A DNA stretch of 29,870 bases from a virus. Under the pieces are notes generated by a model that did not search any database, had not been told where the DNA came from, and worked only from the letters and a program-made list of their open reading frames with translations. This document shows, piece by piece, positions 24,572 through 29,870 of the stretch. The position numbers were made by a program, and so were the translations under genes. How positions within the stretch are numbered: the first letter of the stretch is position 1; each line of letters starts with the position of its first letter. The stretch is taken from positions 1-29,870 of IMG/VR virus record IMGVR_UViG_3300048591_000595, one strand, 5' to 3'.

Positions 24572-24757
24572 TTACCTCTTTTTGTTATTAAGTTTTAATT
24601 TAATTAATCTGAATATTGCTTTTATTATTGTTGCGAAAGGGAACTTCTCTTTTTCATAATTCCATTTCGAACTAAGTGCTACATAATCACTGTTATGCCT
24701 TATCTCTACTGTCGAGATAGATTTTACAGTTATAATTGAAATCATTATTTTATTCAT
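24572..24757 (-). CDS. Small basic early protein (61 aa)
   Basis: It is not recognised. It is basic at the C-terminus (K-L-K-L-N-N-K-K-R) and may contact nucleic acid or membrane. AAAGG and GAGAAG precede the ATG at 24757, which overlaps the upstream gene by 8 bases. Confidence 0.6.
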   Translation of the reverse strand: MNKIMISIITVKSISTVEIRHNSDYVALSSKWNYEKEKFPFATIIKAIFRLIKLKLNNKKR

Positions 24758-24938
24758 CTTCTCTGCCTTTTATTATCGCGGCAATAAGTTCTTTGTAATT
24801 CAGAATTGATTTCTTAACAATCGCAATCGAGGCGAGAGATGTAAGCTCAATTCTCGTTAATTTATTTAAGAATATTTCTACTTCTTTCATCTTAGTTTTT
24901 TCTTCTTTAGTAAGTTCTTCAACAGGTTCTCTGCTCAT
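24750..24938 (-). CDS. Small helical early protein (62 aa)
   Basis: It is not recognised. It is an all-helical, Lys/Glu-rich protein. The ATG at 24938 overlaps the upstream stop by one base (TAATG). It is real because of tight coupling within the early operon; no role can be read from the sequence. Confidence 0.65.
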   Translation of the reverse strand: MSREPVEELTKEEKTKMKEVEIFLNKLTRIELTSLASIAIVKKSILNYKELIAAIIKGREDE

Positions 24939-25159
24939 TAGTTCAATCTCACAAAACTGAAAGCATCGCTGATGATATTTGCAAGTGAAATCTTACAGAT
25001 GATCTCATCTCTCTTCTCTTGCGTTTTAGCGTTTCGTGAAACGACTATCATTAAATCGATATAATACTTTGTGCCGGTTTGATAATTCAAATCCGGATAG
25101 CGTTCTTTCACTTCTCTCAATACTTCTGTCATTGTAGTGTTCCTGAAAAATACATACAT
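24938..25159 (-). CDS. Small early protein downstream of transposase B (73 aa)
   Basis: It is not recognised. It is an alpha/beta protein with a central Y-Y-I-D-L-M-I-V-V-S-R strand. AGGAGG lies five bases before the ATG at 25159, one of the strongest ribosome sites in the early operon, so high expression is likely. It starts 10 bases after the B gene. Confidence 0.7.
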   Translation of the reverse strand: MYVFFRNTTMTEVLREVKERYPDLNYQTGTKYYIDLMIVVSRNAKTQEKRDEIICKISLANIISDAFSFVRLN

Positions 25160-25168
25160 GCGTTCCTC

Positions 25169-26125
25169 CTACATCACAATTGTCTTAGAAGCTTTCAATA
25201 TTATCTCTTCGCTTAGAGGTGATTTATTTATATCGCATAATCTTTTAGAACGATTTAAGAGGCGTTTAAGCACACGTGGATTGCATCTTGAAAGGTCTTT
25301 AAATGCTTTTAATTCGCCGTTAATATTAGGGAATACAGAGGTTACAAAAGAGCGAACATCCTCCTCGCTCATATCCACCATACTGCCTGCATCGTCTTTC
25401 CATTGCCCTAATTTTTTGTACCAAGATACTCTTTGGTATAGTTGTGCGAATTGATTGTTGAATCCTTTTAAGTTGTCTCTAAGAATCGGGAGACCGGTCA
25501 AGATTATTCCCATTGTTCCGTTACCGTTTTCGTCCAGGCAATCGTCATGCAGAGAGCGAATTAAATCAAGCGCTCGATCAGGAAGATATTCTGCCTGATC
25601 AATAATTAATAATCGTTTTGAATTTTTCAATTTGTCGGCTATAAAACTTTTCATATCATGTATGCCGAGAGGTTTAGAACCTCCGAGCCTTTCATAAATA
25701 ACTCTAAAAAGAATTTTTGCACTAAACGATCTGTCGGAAAGAATATATACTACGTCAGGGTGCAGCTCGGCATATTTTAAAGCAGATGTCGATTTGCCGA
25801 CTCCGGGATTCCCTGTAACTACTCCGATTTCACAATAGTGGTGGCATAACCCTGCAATTTCATTGAAGATTCTGAAATTGATTGTTTGAATAAAAGGGAT
25901 GATAATTCGTCCGTTTTTGTCTTCGAGTCTTGCATTCTCTTTAATTAGAAAATCTTTAACTGCATCTTCAATTTTTTTAATTGATTTTTCATCCTTAACA
26001 GGGTACTTTCCTGCAAGCCACTGGCTTAGTGTGGCAGAAGAAAAAGGTAGAGCTTTCGATAAAACATTTTGCGAAATTCCTCTTTCTTTCATAAATTGTT
26101 GTAGTTCTTGGACTAAGTTATTCAT
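25169..26125 (-). CDS. MuB-like transposition target-selection ATPase (318 aa)
   Basis: MuB-type AAA+ ATPases coat target DNA, deliver it to transposase A and give target immunity. An N-terminal helix-turn-helix (residues ~14-40; I-S-Q-N-V-L-S-K-A then S-A-T-L-S-Q-W-L-A-G-K) resembles the MuB N-terminal DNA-binding domain. Walker A is G-N-P-G-V-G-K-S-T (105-113), and Walker B is L-L-I-I-D with D176 followed by Q-A-E. Length is close to MuB (312). The ATG at 26125 has GGAGAAAGC upstream. A hairpin separates it from the A gene. Confidence 0.94.
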   Translation of the reverse strand: MNNLVQELQQFMKERGISQNVLSKALPFSSATLSQWLAGKYPVKDEKSIKKIEDAVKDFLIKENARLEDKNGRIIIPFIQTINFRIFNEIAGLCHHYCEIGVVTGNPGVGKSTSALKYAELHPDVVYILSDRSFSAKILFRVIYERLGGSKPLGIHDMKSFIADKLKNSKRLLIIDQAEYLPDRALDLIRSLHDDCLDENGNGTMGIILTGLPILRDNLKGFNNQFAQLYQRVSWYKKLGQWKDDAGSMVDMSEEDVRSFVTSVFPNINGELKAFKDLSRCNPRVLKRLLNRSKRLCDINKSPLSEEIILKASKTIVM

Positions 26126-26153
26126 GCTTTCTCCATTGATTAGTTGTAAAATT

Positions 26154-26185
26154 AAAGCCGATCATTCGTTGTGATCGGCTTTTTT
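26154..26185 (+). terminator. Terminator-like hairpin overlapping the transposase A stop codon
   Basis: An 11-bp perfect stem (AAAGCCGATCA at 26154-26164, TGATCGGCTTT at 26172-26182) with a seven-base loop ends in six T on the plus strand. On the minus strand it is followed by TTTAATTTT, so it could also weaken transcription from A into B. The stem includes the last codons of A. Confidence 0.75.
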
Positions 26186-28243
26186 GTTCTTGGATATGCT
26201 GCGTTCATACTCTTCTTTTTCTATGAGACTAGTAAATATCATTGCTTTTTTATCTATTTTAGGTAAATATTTTTCATCTAAACCGTAAGTACCGGTACGC
26301 TGATAATCCTCTTCAATTTGTTTGACTTCATCAAAATCAGTCCGCATATAAATCGTTAAATCTTCTTTCTGCTCCTGCTCAATATTTCTGCTCGTTAAAG
26401 ATATCCCAAGAGCCAAATTCTCTAAAATTTCGCGTGGATCATAAGAGACGTCAGGGATATAAGAATCAACATTTTTCTTCGTCGCACTCTGCATCTGTAA
26501 GACCTTTTTCAATTGCTCTTTTTCAAGGTCTGTCTTTGCCAGTGCAGCAGTCTTCCATACATTTAGCTCTGCTGTTCCCATGTAGGTGTCATTCTTTGAA
26601 TCGAAGATGTATGCAATCTGAAACTTCTCAATATCTCTGCGCATATAATATCTTTCACCGTTACCTTTTAAAGATTCCATCCAATCCGCATAGTAATGAA
26701 GATTATACCTCGTAGAGATATTGATACCGTTTCTTCCAATTGTGTAGCTCTTTGAACTTCTCATGCAGAGCAATCGAAGTGCATCTTCGCTAACAGTTTT
26801 TCTTACCTTAAATTCTTTCGCCCATACTTGATCTGCGGATTCGCCGTTAAGTTTGCCTTCGCTCTCGTATTTATTGAATACATTATTCCAGAAAAAGTTT
26901 AGGATTTCCGAATATTCTGTAATATCCATAATCTTGTTTCCCTTGATTTCCGCTTGCAATTTTTCAGGTCTCTCTGTAATGTTTCCTCCACGATAGCCCG
27001 GCATCTGTTTATCTAACCACTCTTTCATAACTCGAAATGATCGTTCAATTGTTTTTGATTGCCCTCTGTAAGGTCTACTAAAATGTACAGCAACACCTAA
27101 TCGGTTCATAAGAGATTGAGTGTTCACTTCATCTAATTCTAATTTTCTTTTCTTTTTCCCGCCGGCAAATTCTTTGCACCTGTAGTCTTTTCCATTATCG
27201 ATGTAAATCTCTGCCGGCACTCCATATTTTTCAATTGCAAGCTTAAAAGAATAAAAGATGTCATCACTATCGGGTGCATCTTCATGTACATATATAGATA
27301 GCATCTTTCTAGTCTTCGCATCCGCCCAAAAAGTTATCCAAGGAAATACCGGTTTGCTTTTCGAGTTCCCTTCAAATTTTGTTAATCGTTTAATCTGTTC
27401 CTCTTCCCCGTCCGGAAGCATCCGCATCACCGCCTGATCTGCCTGTCGGTGGTCAGAGAACCAGCATTGACCTGCTCTTATTCCGCTCCAATCACGATCC
27501 GCATAAACCGCATATCTCTTATTCCAATACCTTTCGCCCTTTCGGACTCTCTTAACCGATTGTACCGGTACTCTCTTTGTTAGCTGATTGTAGAACGTAC
27601 TCATACTTGGAAAGTTCTCAGGAATAGCTCCGTAATTTCTTTTAACAGCATTACCATAAGTTTCGAGCCAACAGCTCTTCAGTGTTGGACCGCCCTCTTT
27701 CATATATAAGTTGTAAAAATATTCGTAGTCGCTTGGCTCGATCTTCGTTAGGTCTTTATTCTTTCCGTAACCGGCAAGGAGAGATTGAGCACCTTCATCT
27801 TTATATTTTTTAAGAGCACGGTAATAGCTTTTTAATGAGGTCTTATACTCCGGATATTTTTCATTCCATTGCTTTATAAAAATTTCGAGGTCTTTCCCGG
27901 AGTAACCTCTCGCGCTCTCAATCATTGCAAGATATTTTTTTGCTTTTGTAGTTTTAAATCGCGGCTGCTCGGTGAGTAAGTTTATTTCATCTTCTTGTAA
28001 TCTTCTTTGCGCAAGTTCTTCTGCTCCGATTCTTTTGTAGATCATCAACCTCTTTTCAGGACTCAATGAGTTTATGATTGATTCAGTCTTGAATAGTAAC
28101 TTACATCCTTGCCCGGTTTTACCTTGTTTTGTTATATATTCATAATTATGTTTCGTCTTTTGTATTACTCTTTCCGATACATCCAATAACTTCTGAGCTC
28201 CCTTAGTGTCGATGTATTCTTTATTTATTTCAAGAATTTTCAT
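26162..28243 (-). CDS. MuA-like DDE transposase (693 aa)
   Basis: It catalyses replicative transposition at the end repeats. The catalytic triad is visible: D264 in W-F-S-D-H-R-Q-A-D, D349 in I-Y-I-D-N-G-K-D, and E400 in G-Q-S-K-T-I-E-R-S-F, comparable with MuA D269/D336/E392. The N-terminal region (1-90) has the Mu-type winged-helix DNA-binding segment, and the middle (170-240) the second end-binding domain. The C-terminal ~150 residues should contact B. Length is similar to MuA (663). The ATG at 28243 overlaps the CII-like stop (ATGA). Confidence 0.96.
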   Translation of the reverse strand: MKILEINKEYIDTKGAQKLLDVSERVIQKTKHNYEYITKQGKTGQGCKLLFKTESIINSLSPEKRLMIYKRIGAEELAQRRLQEDEINLLTEQPRFKTTKAKKYLAMIESARGYSGKDLEIFIKQWNEKYPEYKTSLKSYYRALKKYKDEGAQSLLAGYGKNKDLTKIEPSDYEYFYNLYMKEGGPTLKSCWLETYGNAVKRNYGAIPENFPSMSTFYNQLTKRVPVQSVKRVRKGERYWNKRYAVYADRDWSGIRAGQCWFSDHRQADQAVMRMLPDGEEEQIKRLTKFEGNSKSKPVFPWITFWADAKTRKMLSIYVHEDAPDSDDIFYSFKLAIEKYGVPAEIYIDNGKDYRCKEFAGGKKKRKLELDEVNTQSLMNRLGVAVHFSRPYRGQSKTIERSFRVMKEWLDKQMPGYRGGNITERPEKLQAEIKGNKIMDITEYSEILNFFWNNVFNKYESEGKLNGESADQVWAKEFKVRKTVSEDALRLLCMRSSKSYTIGRNGINISTRYNLHYYADWMESLKGNGERYYMRRDIEKFQIAYIFDSKNDTYMGTAELNVWKTAALAKTDLEKEQLKKVLQMQSATKKNVDSYIPDVSYDPREILENLALGISLTSRNIEQEQKEDLTIYMRTDFDEVKQIEEDYQRTGTYGLDEKYLPKIDKKAMIFTSLIEKEEYERSISKNKKADHNE

Positions 28244-28701
28244 AAATCCAGCTCCAATTGTGCAGTAGCAATTTTATTTACATATCTTTTAACACCTAAA
28301 CTTTTTGCCACAATTTCTTCTAAAGCTGAATTAATTTTGCGAAAATTTTCTTCATTTGTAGAAGTAAAAAACTCTAATAATAGAGGAACTACCTTTGATA
28401 ACGCTTCCTGATAATCCGCAGCGATTTCTGTTTTTTCTCCTTTTGTGCCGGTTGCTTTAGGTAGCTTTACTAAAGCGAATCCGCATTCTAGTGCCATCGT
28501 CTTTAATAGATCAAAATTCTTTTTTAGCTTCATAGCCGGTACTGCTAGCTCTATTGGAAATGGAAGCTCCTCAGTGGGTGAGGAAATTCTGCACAGGTAG
28601 CTATATGATTTGTTTAGCTTGTCTGCTAATTCAAAGATTGTCATTCCCTTGCCGTGGACAAGTTCCTGTTCTTTGGTTTTAATGCGTGTATTTAAGTCCA
28701 T
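28240..28701 (-). CDS. CII-like phage regulatory protein (153 aa)
   Basis: It resembles the phage CII/CP76-type regulatory family: residues 20-40 include M-T-I-F-E-L-A-D-K-L-N-K-S-Y-S-Y-L-C-R, a helix-turn-helix segment, followed by a helical C-terminus. The family assignment is by pattern. It lies directly before transposase A. GGAG is about nine bases before the ATG at 28701. It could tune the lysogeny decision together with the Ner-like protein. Confidence 0.65.
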   Translation of the reverse strand: MDLNTRIKTKEQELVHGKGMTIFELADKLNKSYSYLCRISSPTEELPFPIELAVPAMKLKKNFDLLKTMALECGFALVKLPKATGTKGEKTEIAADYQEALSKVVPLLLEFFTSTNEENFRKINSALEEIVAKSLGVKRYVNKIATAQLELDL

Positions 28702-28736
28702 TAGATATTTCTCCGAATATTCTAATTACTTTTTAA

Positions 28737-28770
28737 TTGCCGGTTTATTATATTTAGGTAATGCCGGCAA
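28737..28770. promoter_or_regulatory. Inverted repeat between ner-like and CII-like genes
   Basis: Arms TTGCCGG (28737-28743) and CCGGCAA (28764-28770) are perfect complements 20 bases apart, and the right arm lies in a palindrome TGCCGGCA. It may be an operator or mRNA hairpin between the first two early genes. Confidence 0.45.
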
Positions 28771-28783
28771 GAATAGTTTGTTT

Positions 28784-28951
28784 TTATGCTGCCTTTACTA
28801 ATTGTTCTAATAGCTTATTCAATTGTTTTAGGCGCTTAGGAGTCTTTCTGTAGCCAGTTAGAAGCTGTGATATGTAGCTTTGAGAAACTTTCATAGCTCG
28901 TGCTAGTTCTTTTTGAGTAGGAAGGTTGTGGTAAGTTCTAATGGATTCCAT
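28784..28951 (-). CDS. Ner/Cro-like helix-turn-helix regulator (55 aa)
   Basis: It is a short protein missed by length cut-offs. It starts M-E-S-I-R-T, then P-T-Q-K-E-L-A-R-A-M-K-V-S-Q-S-Y-I-S-Q-L-L, a clear helix-turn-helix at residues ~11-31, and ends in a basic helical tail. The ATG at 28951 has AAAGGA eight bases upstream. It is the first gene of the early operon and is divergent from the repressor, as ner is in Mu, so it probably represses its own promoter and that of the repressor. Confidence 0.85.
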   Translation of the reverse strand: MESIRTYHNLPTQKELARAMKVSQSYISQLLTGYRKTPKRLKQLNKLLEQLVKAA

Positions 28952-29051
28952 AAGTGAGTCCTTTTTTCATTAAAAAAATGTAAATAACTATTACAAACTT
29001 ACCAAATATGATATAATTTGTCAAGAGATATTTATCAATTATGGTATATTT
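28952..29051. promoter_or_regulatory. Overlapping divergent early and repressor promoters
   Basis: The minus strand has TTGACA (29024-29019), 17 bases, TAAGTT (29001-28996), a good early promoter for the operon starting at 28951. The plus strand has TATAAT (29012-29017) with a weak -35 (TATTAC at 28989-28994, spacer 17) for the repressor. The two overlap, so repressor and Ner binding would switch one against the other. No clear operator repeat was identified. Confidence 0.65.
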
Positions 29052-29402
29052 ATGTCGATAGGTGAAAAGTTAAAAGAATGGGGTAAAGAGAAATATGGTA
29101 ATCTTACTATATTAGCTCAATTACTTGATATAACTCAACCTTCGTTATCTAGATATATTAATAATAAAACTGAACCCGGTGCAGGTATTTTAAAAAAATT
29201 AAAAAAATTAGGGTGTAATATTGATTGGTTATTGTCTGAATCGGCAGATTTACCTCCGCCTCCGGACACGGTAGATCGGATTAAGGAACTTGAGGAGGAA
29301 AATAGAAATCTCCGAGATTATATCGTCAAAATTGATCTCCTCACTCAAGCTGTAAAGGAAAGTAAAGAAAAATTAAAGACCGGTAAAAGACCTTTTAAAT
29401 AG
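29052..29402 (+). CDS. Phage repressor, helix-turn-helix plus coiled coil (116 aa)
   Basis: Residues 18-42 (T-I-L-A-Q-L-L-D-I-T then P-S-L-S-R-Y-I-N-N-K-T) form an XRE-type helix-turn-helix. A C-terminal coiled coil (I-K-E-L-E-E-E-N-R-N-L) probably dimerises it. It lacks the peptidase domain of LexA/CI-type repressors, so RecA-dependent cleavage is unlikely. No Shine-Dalgarno sequence precedes the ATG at 29052; the predicted leader is about 28 bases. A six-codon overlapping uORF starts at 29041. It is divergent from the early operon, as Mu c is. Confidence 0.82.
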   Translation: MSIGEKLKEWGKEKYGNLTILAQLLDITQPSLSRYINNKTEPGAGILKKLKKLGCNIDWLLSESADLPPPPDTVDRIKELEEENRNLRDYIVKIDLLTQAVKESKEKLKTGKRPFK

Positions 29403-29421
29403 TCAACTTTTGCCGGTTCTT
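29376..29421 (+). terminator. Possible repressor terminator stem
   Basis: AAGACCGGTAAAAG at the 3' end of the repressor gene pairs with CTTTTGCCGGTTCTT after its stop (about 13 pairs, with G-U pairs, loop ~17). No long T run follows, so it is a weak terminator or a 3' hairpin. Confidence 0.4.
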
Positions 29422-29680
29422 AAATGGTGTTTAAAAACTATTTACTACTATTTCGTCATACATTCTTACGTTCGTTTAAAAAAGTATGATTGTTGGATTT
29501 TAGCTTATAATCTTACTTTTTGTGTTCGTTTAAAGTTCGTTTAAAAACGAACTTGCCGAAAGATATATTATACATTTTTGTTTTTTTGTAATATTGCGAT
29601 TATAGGGCTTAAACATCACATTAACCTTTTAAGAACCGTTTAATATTAGTTTTTAATTAATACTAATGGATTATAATAAA
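29403..29680. promoter_or_regulatory. Non-coding region between the repressor and the end repeats with GTTCGTTTAAA elements
   Basis: GTTCGTTTAAA occurs at 29470-29480, 29524-29534 and 29535-29545. The last is part of the near-palindrome GTTCGTTTAAAAACGAAC (29535-29552). A related TTTAAGAACCGTTTAA lies at 29628-29643. No convincing gene is present. These are likely operator or transposition-enhancer sites. Confidence 0.55.
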
Positions 29681-29815
29681 TTCTCAAACTAAATGAAAAA
29701 GCTATAAAAAGCGTGAAAAATTCTCAAACTAAAAATTTCGCCAAAATAATTGTAACTCATTGCAAACAAACAACTTGCGCCAAATAATTACCTAACACTG
29801 TTTTCTCAAACTAAA
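29681..29815 (-). repeat. Left-end transposase-binding repeats (L1-L3-like)
   Basis: TTCTCAAACTAAA occurs exactly at 29681-29693, 29721-29733 and 29803-29815, all in one orientation, and inverted at 60-72. Spacings (40 and 82 bases) resemble Mu L3-L2-L1 (39 and 105). The flanking bases of the outer copy also match AAAA-x. These are the best candidates for transposase A end sites. Confidence 0.78.
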
Positions 29816-29870
29816 GACTATTTTATAATAGAGTCATTATATGTGGATTGCTCCTCAGAAGTAGCTGATC

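Larger units (their letters stand above)
45..29836. mobile_element. Mu-like transposable siphophage (prophage or virion-derived contig)
   Basis: The segment carries a MuA-type transposase, MuB-type ATPase, Gam, GemA, Mu gp28/gp29-type packaging genes, and a full capsid, lysis and tail set, bounded by inverted 13-base repeats. No integrase is present. The exact ends are uncertain. Mu-family termini are normally 5'-TG...CA-3'. The only TG outside the left repeat is at 45-46, and the nearest CA outside the right repeat is at 29835-29836. The five bases flanking these (AATAA and TTATA) do not match as a target duplication, so the ends are approximate, or the contig joins different insertions. The element lies in inverse orientation to the standard Mu map: its Mu-left end is at the window's right. 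Confidence 0.8.

Noticed and set aside
25137-25454. Plus-strand ORF of 105 codons
   Set aside because: It is antisense to the B ATPase and a small early gene, with no start signal.
29530-29616. Minus-strand ORF of 28 codons with AAAGG upstream
   Set aside because: It is very short and contains the near-palindromic repeat, so regulatory DNA explains it better.

Overview
The window is an almost complete transposable (Mu-like) phage of about 29.8 kb, read with its regulatory end at the right of the window and its tail-fibre end at the left. The main evidence is a MuA-type DDE transposase with a MuB-type ATPase, a divergent repressor/Ner-like pair, Gam and GemA homologues, Mu gp28/gp29-type terminase and portal, and inverted 13-base repeats at both extremities laid out like transposase end sites. 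There is no tail sheath or contractile baseplate set, so the virion is probably a siphovirus. The DNA is AT-rich with many clear Shine-Dalgarno sites. The lysis genes include an outer-membrane-lipoprotein spanin candidate, so the host is Gram-negative. I cannot assign a phylum; frequent strong Shine-Dalgarno sites argue mildly against a typical Bacteroidales host.

The notable cargo is a complete diversity-generating retroelement (DGR) at the left end. It contains a YMDD reverse transcriptase (773-1804, minus), a template repeat TR (1951-2065), an Avd-like accessory protein (2076-2435) and a variable repeat VR (2500-2614). The VR forms the last ~40 codons of a 909-residue tail-fibre/C-type-lectin-like protein (2484-5213). 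TR and VR differ at 10 core positions, and 9 of these are template adenines on the coding strand, which is the signature of adenine mutagenesis. The phage therefore diversifies its receptor-binding tip.

Layout from right to left. 29681-29815: three end repeats. 29403-29680: non-coding, with repeated GTTCGTTTAAA elements. 29052-29402 (+): repressor. 28952-29051: overlapping divergent promoters. 28951-22199 (-): early operon (Ner-like, CII-like, transposase A, ATPase B, small unknown genes, Gam, GemA, zinc-ribbon protein, and a Mu F-like minor head protein at its end). 17532-22198 (+): gp36- and gp37-like proteins, small terminase, an unlisted 45-codon gene, large terminase, portal, gpG-like protein. 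17395-391 (-): scaffold, capsid, a lysis cassette set inside the structural operon, tail tube, a frameshifted tail chaperone, tape measure, a giant tail hub/fibre, fibres, and the DGR. 129-151: terminator. 60-72: right-end repeat.

Three transcription blocks result: early (minus), a head/packaging block (plus), and a late capsid-lysis-tail-DGR block (minus). The two late blocks diverge from one 136-base region at 17396-17531. The plus block meets the early operon with no intervening base at 22198/22199. No Mor or C homologue was recognised, so late control is unexplained. All functions are read from motifs and gene order; no database search was run.
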